64,000 nucleotides of DNA from JAIQFF01 sp963788505 (GCA_963788505.1 CAWBGY010000012.1:1-64000); one strand, 5' to 3'. Positions 35,193 through 43,478 are shown, counted from the stretch's first letter. Made by a program: numbers and translations. Notes: a model not told the origin generated them from the sequence alone.

Positions 35193-36155
35193 CTATTTGA
35201 AGAAGAATGGATCGAAGTTCGATCCATGAATCGCAACATGACACAAGGTGCAGGCCTGATACTTCTGCGCCTGGTTATGGAACGTCGGAGTCGCTGGAGC
35301 GCCGGTGTCGACCGTGAAGGAATGGCACTCCAGGCACATCAGATTCACCTGGCTGCGCTTTAACAAGCGCGGGTTCGCCGAACCGTGCGGGGTATGGCAG
35401 GAAACGCATCCTTCGGTCTTGACCGGAGGATGTTCATGCACAAAGGGTCCGGCTTTTTCCGAATGGCACTTGAAACAGACCGCATCCTGGGAAGCCGTTA
35501 CCCGCAGCTGCCTTCCCTGGAACCCGCCGTGCGGATTATGACAATCGGTGCACTGCACCATGCCTTCATTGACGCGGTGATGGAAGGGACGGTTGAATTG
35601 CATCTTGGCTTCCAGATGGCAGCCATAGCAGAGCTGTGGCTGCTTCTCCTTCATCAGGCCCTGGCTTTCCCTGGCGTGGTGGGGAGAATGACAGTCGATG
35701 CAACCGACGTGGTTCTCAAGATGCGCCGAGCGCGCAAAATTGCTGTGTTCTTCTCCGTACGTATGGCAGTCCAGGCAGCGCGCGCTCGAGGCTTCCGCCG
35801 AAACGCCTTTGAAGGTGAAAATCTTGGTGATGTCGCCGCCGCTTTCCACGTGCGCCTTGCCCGGACCGTGACAAGCCTCGCACCCCTGCCATTCCGGACC
35901 GCGCTTGTTCTCAAGCGTGGTTACGAAGTGGGGTGTAGCCTCAAAGTTTTTGTAGATGTCTTCGTGGCAGGTCTTGCAGGTCTCGGCACCCACGTACTGG
36001 TCCTGCTTGGAATCCTTCGGAACCGGGGCAGCCTCTTCCGAGGTCTTCGCGGTGCTCTTCGACGGCTGCGCCTCTTGCGGCCAAGCGGAAGCCTGTACCC
36101 AAAGCAAACAAAGGGCCCCCACCGCCATCCAGCGGAAAGTCTTCCGGCACCCCAT
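35193..36155 (-). CDS. Periplasmic decaheme cytochrome c (MtrA/DmsE-like)
   Basis: A 320-residue exported cytochrome with exactly ten CxxCH sites: CKTCH, CEACH, CLDCH, CIDCH, CYGCH, CTDCH, CFKCH, CVSCH, CLECH and CTLCH. A signal segment (MAVGALCLLWVQASAWPQ) leads. Size and heme number match MtrA/DmsE/PioA, which thread electrons through an outer-membrane barrel. It is immediately upstream of the MtrB-like gene and is the first gene of the operon. A perfect Crp-type palindrome lies about 92 bases before its start. No MtrC/OmcA-like surface cytochrome and no DMSO-reductase genes are in the window, so the final acceptor is unknown. Confidence 0.92.
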   Translation of the reverse strand: MGCRKTFRWMAVGALCLLWVQASAWPQEAQPSKSTAKTSEEAAPVPKDSKQDQYVGAETCKTCHEDIYKNFEATPHFVTTLENKRGPEWQGCEACHGPGKAHVESGGDITKIFTFKGVSAEASSARCLDCHTYGEEHSNFARSAHLENHVGCIDCHSPHHARESQGLMKEKQPQLCYGCHLEAKMQFNRPFHHRVNEGMVQCTDCHNPHGGFQGRQLRVTASQDAVCFKCHSEKAGPFVHEHPPVKTEGCVSCHTPHGSANPRLLKRSQVNLMCLECHSFTVDTGAPATPTFHNQAQKYQACTLCHVAIHGSNFDPFFFK

Positions 36156-36246
36156 CAGGCTCCCTCTTAACTCACTTCGACGAACCTCGAGTCAGCGTGA
36201 GTGTTTTAATTTCAGCCTTATACAACCAGAAGGATCTTATTCTGGC

Positions 36247-36262
36247 TGTGACCTGCGTCACA
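36247..36262. promoter_or_regulatory. Perfect Crp-type site upstream of the decaheme operon
   Basis: TGTGA-CCTGCG-TCACA is an exact TGTGA-N6-TCACA palindrome, centred about 100 bases before the decaheme start and just beyond the regulator's stop. It is in the position expected for control of the cytochrome operon. Confidence 0.78.
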
Positions 36263-36335
36263 CGACCTACAATTAATTCCGTTTAAGCCGATCGGCCCGC
36301 CAAAACTGATGAGCGCTTGCCGATGGATCGTGAAC

Positions 36336-37094
36336 CTAGCCTTCCGCCCTGTTGTGCCCCTGCCTCTGTGGAAATTCGGCCAGTCTTGCCAGCGCCGTCC
36401 TGTCATGAATGACCAGCATCGGAGTTTTCAGCTCGAGTATGCGTCTTTTCTTGAAACGGGAGATGACCCTCGCTACCGTTTCTCGTGATGTTCCGATCAT
36501 CTGGCCAATCTCTTCCTGGCTTGATTCCAGCATAATGTGCGATTCGCCCTTGGAATTCTTGCGCATCGGCAGCCGCAAAAGGAAGCGAGCTATCTTCTGT
36601 TCCGCCGATTGGGACAGGTGAATGATCCTAATTCCAGCGAGCATCGAATAGGACATCGAGCTCACCATTTCCGCCGCGGCGTAGGCTGCTTTGTCTGTCG
36701 CACGCAGCTGTCGCAGAAGGTCGCCTCTGGAGAGAAAAGTGACGTTGGCCGATTTCACGACCTCCGCCGTCGTGCCATACGGCCGACCCAACAGTGCCGC
36801 CGGGAGGCCGAGGACGGTTCCGCGACCGAACAATCCAAGGATGAGAGCCTTGCCGCTGTCGGAACCAATCGAAACTTTAACGCGCCCGTCCCAGATGATG
36901 TATACGCCGAAGGCTTTTTGCCCTTCCCCGAACAGGATGGATCCCTCCGGACGACTGATATGGGCGCTTGCTTTGACTCCAAAAATCCGTTCCAGAGAAA
37001 GAACCGAGAGGATGGGGCTATCACTCAGCCGATTCGGGACTGAAAGATTTTGGACCTCTGCCCCGGAGAGTGGCCGACCCGAGTGGTCTTTCAT
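36336..37094 (-). CDS. Crp/Fnr-family transcriptional regulator (CRP-type helix)
   Basis: About 252 residues: an N-terminal cyclic-nucleotide-binding-like beta-roll (RPEGSILFGEGQKAFGVYII, GLFGRGTVLGLPAALLGRPY), a dimer helix, and a C-terminal winged helix. The recognition helix is TSRETVARVISRF. Its RETVxR residues correspond to CRP Arg180, Glu181 and Arg185, which read TGTGA, unlike the ESRTV helix of FNR. There is no N-terminal Cys cluster, so it does not sense oxygen as FNR does. The cAMP-contacting Arg-Ser pair of CRP is not evident. ATG 37094 is favoured; 37130 is in frame. It is the obvious candidate reader of the TGTGA-N6-TCACA sites here. Confidence 0.88.
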   Translation of the reverse strand: MKDHSGRPLSGAEVQNLSVPNRLSDSPILSVLSLERIFGVKASAHISRPEGSILFGEGQKAFGVYIIWDGRVKVSIGSDSGKALILGLFGRGTVLGLPAALLGRPYGTTAEVVKSANVTFLSRGDLLRQLRATDKAAYAAAEMVSSMSYSMLAGIRIIHLSQSAEQKIARFLLRLPMRKNSKGESHIMLESSQEEIGQMIGTSRETVARVISRFKKRRILELKTPMLVIHDRTALARLAEFPQRQGHNRAEG

Positions 37095-37166
37095 GTTCAC
37101 CCCCGGATGGCTTGATTGTCTCTTTGCCATCTATCTAGAACCTATGCCGGAAGGTTCTCGTTGCGC

Positions 37167-37204
37167 TGTAACCTCGGTCAAAACGAAGTGTGATCCGCGT
37201 CACA
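37167..37204. promoter_or_regulatory. Crp-type site pair between the regulator and the hydrogenase operon
   Basis: A perfect palindrome, TGTGA-TCCGCG-TCACA, occupies 37189-37204. A weaker one, TGTAA-CCTCGG-TCAAA, lies at 37167-37182, 22 bases away or about two helical turns. The strong site is 83 bases before the hydrogenase small-subunit start and 95 bases before the regulator start, so it could serve both. Confidence 0.75.
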
Positions 37205-37286
37205 GCGCAAATGCAGGAACGGTGCGAATATCCTGAGATCCGAAAATGCTTTCCTAGCGGACATCTATCCCGGCATTGGGGGGACG

Positions 37287-38408
37287 ATGAAATCAGACAA
37301 GAACGTTCTGCCGATGGCGTTAAGGGCACGCGGCGTGTCGCGCCGCGAGTTCGCGAAGTTCTGCAGCTTGATGGTGGCCACGCTGGCCTTGCCTCCCCGG
37401 TACGTCGGGGAAGTCATGAAGGCGCTCTCCAAAGCAAGCCGCCCCGTCCTGGTGTGGCTTGAGTTTCAGGACTGTGCCGGCAATACAGAATCGATGCTGC
37501 GAAGCAGCAATCCCCCGGTCACAGAATTTGTTCTGGATCTTCTGTCTTGGGAATATCACGAGACCCTCATGGCCGGCGCCGGGAAGCAGGCGGAGGACGC
37601 GCTTGAACGCGTAGTTCGCGAGCACGCGGGCGAGTACATCGCCGTGGTGGAAGGCGCAATCCCGACCGCGGACGGCGGCGTGTACTGCACGATCGCCGGC
37701 CGGACCGCTCTCGAAATCGCAAAACATGTCTGCAGCCATGCCGCGGCAAATATCGCCGTCGGTGCCTGCGCCTGGGATGGAGGACTGGTCCGCTCGAACC
37801 CGAATCCAACCGGAGCCCTCGGCTTACAGGAAGCGGTGCCGGGGTTGAAGAACCTTATCAATCTGGGCGGATGCCCACACAACCCGGCCAACACGGCCGC
37901 CGTTCTCGTCCATTACCTGACGTTCCACGACTTGCCGGCGCTGGACCAATACAACCGGCCTCTGTTCGCTTACGGAAACATCATCCATGACCAGTGCGAA
38001 CGCCGCGCCCACTATGACGCAGGACGATTCGTGGAGGAGTGGGGGGATGAAGGCCACCGAAAGGGCTATTGCCTTTACAAGATGGGCTGTAAAGGCCCGG
38101 AAGCTACCTACAACTGTCCCACCGTGCGCTGGAATGACGGAACCAGTTGGCCGGTGAAGGCTGGGCACGGTTGCATCGCGTGCGCTTCGCATCGCTTCTG
38201 GGACACGAAATCACCCTTCTATAAACGGTTGCCATCGGTGCCAGGTTTCTCAGTGGACGTCACGGCTGACCAGATCGGATGGGCCGCCACCGGAGTCGTC
38301 GCCGCAGCGATGGTTGCCCAGGTAGCAGGCAATGTGGTGCGCGACAAACTCCGGCCCAAGCAGACCACCGCCGAGACCAGCGAACCCGCTGATCCTCATA
38401 GCTCTTAG
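37287..38408 (+). CDS. hyaA: [NiFe] hydrogenase small subunit
   Basis: A 373-residue electron-transfer subunit of a group 1 membrane-bound [NiFe] hydrogenase. A twin-arginine signal (SRREFAKF) sends the folded pair to the periplasm. Cluster ligands are visible in VGACAWDGG, GGCPHNP, DQCERRAHYD, GYCLYKMGCKGP, YNCPTVRWN and HGCIACASHRFWD. The usual proximal-cluster CTGC motif reads DCAGNTE, so Asn66 replaces the second Cys. A C-terminal hydrophobic helix (GWAATGVVAAAMVAQVAG) anchors it beside the cytochrome b. GGGGGA precedes the ATG. It is the first gene of a five-gene operon downstream of a Crp-type site. The symbol follows hyaA usage; a group 1f-like subtype is my inference from gene order. 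Confidence 0.93.
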   Translation: MKSDKNVLPMALRARGVSRREFAKFCSLMVATLALPPRYVGEVMKALSKASRPVLVWLEFQDCAGNTESMLRSSNPPVTEFVLDLLSWEYHETLMAGAGKQAEDALERVVREHAGEYIAVVEGAIPTADGGVYCTIAGRTALEIAKHVCSHAAANIAVGACAWDGGLVRSNPNPTGALGLQEAVPGLKNLINLGGCPHNPANTAAVLVHYLTFHDLPALDQYNRPLFAYGNIIHDQCERRAHYDAGRFVEEWGDEGHRKGYCLYKMGCKGPEATYNCPTVRWNDGTSWPVKAGHGCIACASHRFWDTKSPFYKRLPSVPGFSVDVTADQIGWAATGVVAAAMVAQVAGNVVRDKLRPKQTTAETSEPADPHSS

Positions 38409-38416
38409 GAGACGGT

Positions 38417-40126
38417 ATGGCGCGGATTGTATTGGATCCAGTCACACGAATTGAAGGGCACCTCCGCATCGAGGCCCAGGTTGAAGGCGGGATGGTCGCC
38501 GATGCGTGGAGTTCCGGCACGATGTTCCGTGGAATCGAGCTGATCTTGCGCGGCCGCGACCCGCGCGAAGCGTGGATCTGGGCGCAACGCATTTGCGGTG
38601 TCTGCACGATGGTGCATGCACTCGCGTCCGTCAACGCGGTCGAGGACGCGCTGGGCATTGAAGTTCCCGATAACGCCCGGCTGGTCAGGAACATCATCGC
38701 GGCAACCCAGACGGTGCAGGATCACGTCATTCATTTCTACCACCTGCATGCGCTTGACTGGGTCGATGTTGTCTCCGCACTGAAGGCCGACCCGGCAAAA
38801 ACAGCGCAGCTCGCGCAATCGATCTCCGATTGGCCCATGTCGAGCGAGAAGTACTTCAAGAGCGTCCAGGATCGCGTCAGCGCATTGGTCGCGAGCAAGC
38901 AACTTAGCCTGTTTGGCGCGGGTTATTGGGGACATCCCGCGTATCACCTTCCGCCCGAAGCCAATCTCATGGCGGTTGCCCATTACCTCGAAGCTTTGCA
39001 GTTCCAAAAGGAATTCATCCGGATTCACGCTGTCCTCGGCGGCAAGAATCCCCACTTGCAGACATTCCTGGTGGGCGGCATGGCCACCGCTATGGACCCC
39101 AACGAGCCGGGCGCAACGGTAAACCCTGAGCGTATCGATTTCCTCTTGCAGGTGGCTAAGACAGCGATCGGGTTTGTAAATCAGGTTTACATACCGGACG
39201 TACTCGCAGTGGCAGGTTTCTACCGTGACTGGTTTGAGCGTGGGGAAGGCATTGGGAATTTCATGTCTTACGGAGGCTTCCCGCAGGGGTCCATTAAAGA
39301 TCCTGCGACCTTCTTCCTTCCCCGCGGCATCATCTTGAATCGCGATCTGTCGAAGGTTCACCCGGTCGATCCGGCCAACGTAACAGAATATGTGACCCAT
39401 TCCTGGTATGAGTATTCCGGAGGAGATCAGACCGCCAAGCATCCCTTCGATGGAGAGACTAATCCCAAGTACTCCGGACCGAAACCTCCATACCAATTCC
39501 TGGAAGTGGATCAGAAGTACTCGTGGCTCAAGGCGCCACGGTATCAGGACCAACCCATGGAGGTCGGGCCGCTGGCCCGCATGCTGGTTGCCTATGCTTC
39601 CGGTCAGCCCGACGTTAAGGCTCTGATCGATGCCACACTAACAAAACTGAAGGCTCCGCCCGCTGCCTTGTTTTCGACCCTGGGACGCATTGCTGCGCGT
39701 GCGCTGGAAACGCAACTTCTCGCGAACCGCCTGGTCGGCTGGATTCAGCAACTCGGAAACAACTTGGCTAGCGGAAATATACGCATTCACAACGGTGAGA
39801 AGTGGGACCCGAACTCGTGGCCAAAGACGGCACGAGGCTTTGGCTTTTTCGAGGCGCCACGGGGATCGTTGGGGCACTGGGTGGAGATCGAAGACCAGGC
39901 CATCAAGAACTACCAGGCTGTGGTTCCGTCCACCTGGAACGCGGGTCCGCGAGATGTGCGCGGCCAGCGCGGACCGTATGAAGCCGCACTCATAAAAACG
40001 CCTGTAGCGGATCCGGATCGCCCACTTGAACTTCTACGCACCGTCCACTCCTTCGATCCATGTTTGGCTTGCGCCGTTCATGTAGTAGACGCTCAGGGAC
40101 ATGCCTACGCCCGCGCACAAGGCTGA
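38417..40126 (+). CDS. hyaB: [NiFe] hydrogenase large subunit
   Basis: A 569-residue catalytic subunit. The active-site Cys pairs are RICGVC (residues 58-63) and DPCLACAVH (547-555). After His555 comes a 14-residue tail (VVDAQGHAYARAQG) of the kind removed by a maturation protease once Ni is inserted. The N-terminal VLDPVTRIEGHL is the standard opening. It begins 8 bases after the small-subunit stop. Together the pair oxidises H2 on the periplasmic side and feeds electrons to the cytochrome b. The intact tail and both Cys pairs predict an active enzyme. Confidence 0.95.
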   Translation: MARIVLDPVTRIEGHLRIEAQVEGGMVADAWSSGTMFRGIELILRGRDPREAWIWAQRICGVCTMVHALASVNAVEDALGIEVPDNARLVRNIIAATQTVQDHVIHFYHLHALDWVDVVSALKADPAKTAQLAQSISDWPMSSEKYFKSVQDRVSALVASKQLSLFGAGYWGHPAYHLPPEANLMAVAHYLEALQFQKEFIRIHAVLGGKNPHLQTFLVGGMATAMDPNEPGATVNPERIDFLLQVAKTAIGFVNQVYIPDVLAVAGFYRDWFERGEGIGNFMSYGGFPQGSIKDPATFFLPRGIILNRDLSKVHPVDPANVTEYVTHSWYEYSGGDQTAKHPFDGETNPKYSGPKPPYQFLEVDQKYSWLKAPRYQDQPMEVGPLARMLVAYASGQPDVKALIDATLTKLKAPPAALFSTLGRIAARALETQLLANRLVGWIQQLGNNLASGNIRIHNGEKWDPNSWPKTARGFGFFEAPRGSLGHWVEIEDQAIKNYQAVVPSTWNAGPRDVRGQRGPYEAALIKTPVADPDRPLELLRTVHSFDPCLACAVHVVDAQGHAYARAQG

Positions 40127-40144
40127 CCTGACAGAGGCCTGGGT

Positions 40145-40927
40145 ATGAAAAAGACACGAAGGGACCAGGGGCACGAAGCGACATGGAAAAGCCCCGCACA
40201 CGGGCAAGTGAGGGTTTATGTCTGGGAGTGGCCGGTGCGATTTGCGCACTGGGTCATCTTCACGACGATCGTTTCTCTGTCCATTACTGGCTATTACATG
40301 CATTCCCCGTTCCTGATTTCGCATGGCAGAACTGCCTACGTCATGGGAACGATGCGATTTATTCACCTGCTTTCCGGCTTCGCGTTTCTCGGGGCGATCC
40401 TGATCCGGATTGTCTGGATGTTTATCGGCAATCAGTGGGCACGCTGGGACCAATTCATCCCGACGACGAAGAAACGGCTGAAGGATTTGGCCGAGACGGC
40501 AAAGTACTATACCTTCAGGTCCTGGTCGCCGACTCCTCATATCGGTCATAACGCCCTGGCCGGGGCCTCATACGCTGTCATCTTCGGCATGGCGGTCGTC
40601 GAAATCCTCACGGGTCTCGCGCTGTATTCCCGCATTCTCGGAATCAGCTGGCTGAATTTTTTCATCGGCTGGCTGCCGCGCCTGATTGACGTCCAGTGGC
40701 TCCGGCTGACTCATTTCCTGATCATGTTTGGATTCTGGATGTTCTTCATTCACCATCTCTATACCGCCATTCTGGTTTCGATCGAGGAGGAAAATGGAGT
40801 GATGGAGAGTATCTTCAGCGGATACAAGTTCGTTCCCGAACACGAATTGCAGGAGGCGGTCGCAGAGAAGAGGAAGACGGCAAAGGCGTTCAGCCCCAAC
40901 CCGAAGGGAGCCGGACGCGTCCGCTAG
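40145..40927 (+). CDS. hyaC: Hydrogenase cytochrome b subunit
   Basis: A 260-residue integral cytochrome b of the HyaC/HupZ type. It opens with VRVYVWEWPVRFAHWVIF, where the His is a heme ligand, and has four main membrane helices. Further His lie in MRFIHLLSGFAFLGAILIRI and LTHFLIMFGFWMFFIHHLY. It takes electrons from the small subunit's distal cluster and reduces membrane quinone. It is separated from the large subunit by 18 bases. The C-terminal tail is basic and cytoplasmic. Confidence 0.92.
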   Translation: MKKTRRDQGHEATWKSPAHGQVRVYVWEWPVRFAHWVIFTTIVSLSITGYYMHSPFLISHGRTAYVMGTMRFIHLLSGFAFLGAILIRIVWMFIGNQWARWDQFIPTTKKRLKDLAETAKYYTFRSWSPTPHIGHNALAGASYAVIFGMAVVEILTGLALYSRILGISWLNFFIGWLPRLIDVQWLRLTHFLIMFGFWMFFIHHLYTAILVSIEEENGVMESIFSGYKFVPEHELQEAVAEKRKTAKAFSPNPKGAGRVR

Positions 40928-40957
40928 GCAGGCAACGTTCCCAATCAAGAGCGTGAC

Positions 40958-41530
40958 ATGGAAGATTTACTGTCTTCAGACACCGTAGTCATAGGGGTCG
41001 GTAATACGATCCTCTCAGACGAAGGGGTGGGTGTGCATGCCGCAAGACTCCTGCAGAGCGACCCCAGGGTCCCCGCCAACGTTAGGGTTCTGGACGGCGG
41101 CACAATCGGCATCGAACTGATCCCGTACGCCTTGGGTGCGTCCCGTGTTTTGCTCCTCGATGCAATGAACTCGGGGAATACGCCCGGAACACTCGCTCGC
41201 ATGAACGGGAAAGAGTTGCTCGCCACAAAGGGGGGCTGGAGCGCTCATCAATTGGGCGTGGCCGATCTGATCGCGGCCCTGGCCCTGGTGGCGACTCATC
41301 CCCAGGATATTGTTGTGCTCGGCGTGCAACCTTCCAACACAGACTGGGGCACGCGTTTGTCTACCGACGTCGAAGCTGCGCTTGCGCCCCTGGTAGATGC
41401 AGCCTTATCCCAGCTGCAACTCTGGCAGCAATCACCGGACGCTAAGCTGAGGATCCGCTCGTCAACCTTGCCGCCAGCGCAACCCTCGGACCGAACGCTT
41501 GCAGAGTGTTGCGAAAAGAAAGCCACATAA
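40958..41530 (+). CDS. hyaD: Hydrogenase maturation protease
   Basis: A 190-residue HyaD/HupD-type endopeptidase that removes the C-terminal tail of the large subunit after nickel insertion. The N-terminal VIGVGNTILSDEGVGVHAA carries the metal-binding Glu. LLLDAMNSG holds the Asp and GGWSAHQLGVADL the His of the nickel-sensing site. It lies directly downstream of the cytochrome b gene, as in hyaSLBP-type operons. The last 40 residues are a low-complexity extension. Confidence 0.92.
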   Translation: MEDLLSSDTVVIGVGNTILSDEGVGVHAARLLQSDPRVPANVRVLDGGTIGIELIPYALGASRVLLLDAMNSGNTPGTLARMNGKELLATKGGWSAHQLGVADLIAALALVATHPQDIVVLGVQPSNTDWGTRLSTDVEAALAPLVDAALSQLQLWQQSPDAKLRIRSSTLPPAQPSDRTLAECCEKKAT

Positions 41531-41531
41531 C

Positions 41532-41792
41532 ATGTGCCTCGCTATTCCTGGGAAAATTGTCAGTAGCGAAGTGCACAACGGAATTCGCGTGGCCCGTGTA
41601 CAGTTCGGTGGAATTACACGGGAAACATGCCTGGATTGCGTTCCCGAGGCTTCGATCGGAGATTACGTGCTCGTGCATGTGGGATTCGCCATTAGTGTTG
41701 TGGACCGTGAAGAGGCCGAGCGAACCTACGCACTCCTGGAATCGATGGAACTGCTCAAGGACGAACTGCAGTCGGATTTGGAAGAGTCCTAA
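41532..41792 (+). CDS. hypC: HypC/HupF hydrogenase maturation chaperone
   Basis: About 86 residues starting MCLAIPGKI, the HypC signature whose Cys2 carries the iron-cyanide precursor between HypD and the large subunit. FGGITRETCLDCVPEASIGD and VHVGFAISVVDREEAERTY follow the family pattern. The ATG at 41532 directly follows the protease stop; an upstream in-frame start at 41499 would bury the essential Cys2. The other maturation genes (hypA, B, D, E, F) are absent here and must be encoded elsewhere. Confidence 0.93.
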   Translation: MCLAIPGKIVSSEVHNGIRVARVQFGGITRETCLDCVPEASIGDYVLVHVGFAISVVDREEAERTYALLESMELLKDELQSDLEES

Positions 41793-41877
41793 CGTGACAG
41801 GAAGGGCATGGTGGCGAAGCTCCGAGAACCGCGTATGAAGGATTTGCAGTGTACCGATAACGGCGGCGACACCATCG

Positions 41878-42339
41878 CTACCCAGCAGCAGCCTGTTCGG
41901 CCACCGCGCGAAGTCCAGTCATGGAGTCAATGTTAACGCGGAAGAAAAGCGGCGCAATCAGGTCGTCGCTTGAAGTCACCCGGCGTTCAGCCAGCGCGTT
42001 CAACCACCAACGAAATCGTTTCTCCAGTAGTTTGCGCGCACGCAACAATTCGTCCGTATATTGGGGTTCTGTTAATTCCTGGTACCGACCGTTGAGAACT
42101 ACGCTGATCCATCGCGACTGGTCGGCGATTTCGTCAATTTGTATGCAAACCTTTGGGTTAACGCGCATCCACTCAATTTTTTGTCCTAACGTCGAGAAAA
42201 TGTAGATGCTGTCTGGCTCGTACGCAAAACAAATCGGCACTACGTATGGCTGGTTGTCCAGAGAGCAACCCAACCTACCGATGGAGGTACGTTCCAGAAA
42301 TGCGCGGCACTCAGTCTCGGTCATGGTATTGATCAGCAT
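41878..42339 (-). CDS. Pyridoxamine-phosphate-oxidase-like flavin-binding protein
   Basis: A 153-residue split-barrel protein of the pyridoxamine 5'-phosphate oxidase-like group. It opens with MTETECRAFLERTSIGRLGC, followed by VVPICFAYEPDSIYIFS and EWMRVNPKVCIQIDEIADQS. These proteins bind FMN, F420 or heme and include small-molecule reductases and nitroimidazole-resistance proteins; the substrate here is unknown. It converges on the hydrogenase operon with an 85-base gap. No Crp-type site is obvious upstream. Confidence 0.85.
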   Translation of the reverse strand: MLINTMTETECRAFLERTSIGRLGCSLDNQPYVVPICFAYEPDSIYIFSTLGQKIEWMRVNPKVCIQIDEIADQSRWISVVLNGRYQELTEPQYTDELLRARKLLEKRFRWWLNALAERRVTSSDDLIAPLFFRVNIDSMTGLRAVAEQAAAG

Positions 42340-42531
42340 GACTGCACTCCCTTCTCCTTACCAAAACGATTTTCCGTTTGGAGTGTCTCTCGATAATGGT
42401 GGACACGTCGCTTCGCGCACGCCGCGGCAATAAATACCATAACAACCTACCAGGCGATATGCTTTCCGGTCTACGGAGTTCCAAAAAGCGACTCGCACCG
42501 ATTATATTGTCTTCGATCGCGGCCACCTGGC

Positions 42532-42615
42532 CTACTTGACCTGCAGCATCCGCCCAGTTCGATCCACAATGACCATCGCGTCGGGGGCGGCTTCCCGCAG
42601 ACAGCAGAACTTCTC
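42532..42615 (-). pseudogene. PAS-domain remnant
   Basis: One short frame reads CLREAAPDAMVIVDRTGRML then QVK and a stop. This is the typical N-terminal edge of a sensory PAS domain, where VN.. normally follows. A few PAS-like residues (QVAAI) continue out of frame. The rest of the sensor is gone. It is a small remnant, so the assignment rests on a short match. Confidence 0.45.
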
Positions 42616-42714
42616 ATCCCCGTGGCTCACACCTTCATTGTAGTTGGCTTTCGTTTGCCCATCAGGTGGGAACTTAGGATTGTGCCCGCTCCAGGGCAAA
42701 GCCTCCCCAACTCC

Positions 42715-42993
42715 TCACTCCGCGAGGCACGGACTTACTCTCGACGTCGGACAACAGCACACTGGACGGGGTGGTTCCGTCCCGAGTCGCGACCTGATTG
42801 CCACCCCCATACCCAGGTGATATTCCAGCACGTAGGTTCGGGAGCAGCCATCACAAAGCCAAAAATGCCTTACGCAGCGGCAGGCCTCGGCAGGCGCTTG
42901 ACGGTTCGGCTGATTGTTGTGAAAGCGAAACAACCGGCCCCGGCGATAGTCAAAGGCCTTTTCGCAATCCCGATTGGAACATTTGGAGATCAT
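42715..42993 (-). CDS. Small zinc-ribbon-like protein
   Basis: A 92-residue protein with CSNRDCEKAFDYRRGRLFRF near the N-terminus and HFWLCDGCSRTYVLEYHLGM in the middle. This gives two CxxC-like Cys pairs, the layout of a zinc ribbon. I recall similar short proteins in Acidobacteria but know no function. It starts 24 bases after the stop of the Cys-containing gene upstream, so the two are probably co-transcribed and under the Crp-type site at 43479. A regulatory or metal-binding role is inference. Confidence 0.6.
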   Translation of the reverse strand: MISKCSNRDCEKAFDYRRGRLFRFHNNQPNRQAPAEACRCVRHFWLCDGCSRTYVLEYHLGMGVAIRSRLGTEPPRPVCCCPTSRVSPCLAE

Positions 42994-43017
42994 GGCCTCC
43001 TCGCTCCGAAATCTCTT

Positions 43018-43425
43018 CTAGGCGTTGCCGACGCTCCTTCTTGCCAGGCCGTCCGGGTCGGGCTGCCTGGGCGCTCGTTCCAGCTCCAGTTTCTGAATAG
43101 TATTCATGAGCCACTCACCCAGCGCCGCTTCCAGCTCTTCCGGCGTGTTCCATTGATACAGCGACTGGATGGTTTCGCTTTGTTCATTGAGCGGAATGTA
43201 ACGGCAGGGGACTTTGTCGTCGCGAAATTGGGCCGGCACCAACTGGATCAGGACGCATTCGGAACAAGGTCGCCGCTGCTCTGGGCTCGCATAATTCAAG
43301 CAGGTAGGGGAATCCTCGAAAATGAACTGCGGGCGCCAGGAGGACAATTTTCGGTAGCCTCCACTCTTAAGGAACTCGAGTTCAATTTTTAGAACCTCCA
43401 GCAGATCGCGCTTCTTGTTCGCCAT
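43018..43425 (-). CDS. Conserved Cys-containing protein of unknown function
   Basis: A 135-residue soluble protein. The N-terminal part is ELEFLKSGGYRKLSSWRPQF, followed by IFEDSPTCLNYASPEQRRPC and SECVLIQLVPAQFRDDKVPC, then a helical C-terminus (EELEAALGEWLMNTIQKLEL). Four Cys in the middle could bind zinc or iron. I do not recognise a named family. It is the first gene after the Crp-type palindrome at 43479 (54 bases upstream), and the zinc-ribbon-like gene follows. Confidence 0.6.
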   Translation of the reverse strand: MANKKRDLLEVLKIELEFLKSGGYRKLSSWRPQFIFEDSPTCLNYASPEQRRPCSECVLIQLVPAQFRDDKVPCRYIPLNEQSETIQSLYQWNTPEELEAALGEWLMNTIQKLELERAPRQPDPDGLARRSVGNA

Positions 43426-43478
43426 GTCCAGCCTCCAAAAGCTATGGCGCTAGTCTGTTCCGAAATCGGTGCCATGGC

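Noticed and set aside
36336..37094. Calling the regulator an FNR-type oxygen sensor
   Set aside because: No N-terminal Cys cluster is present and the recognition helix is of the CRP, not FNR, type.
38405..39553. Open frame of 382 codons on the minus strand
   Set aside because: It is antisense to the hydrogenase large subunit, whose reading frame is certain.
37287..41792. Assigning the hydrogenase to the high-affinity group 1h
   Set aside because: The Tat signal, C-terminal anchor and dedicated cytochrome b with HyaD and HypC fit a membrane-bound quinone-linked group 1 enzyme better; the subgroup cannot be fixed without a tree.
42622..43392. Open frame of 256 codons on the plus strand
   Set aside because: It runs opposite the two Cys-rich genes, which have better starts, spacing and motif content.
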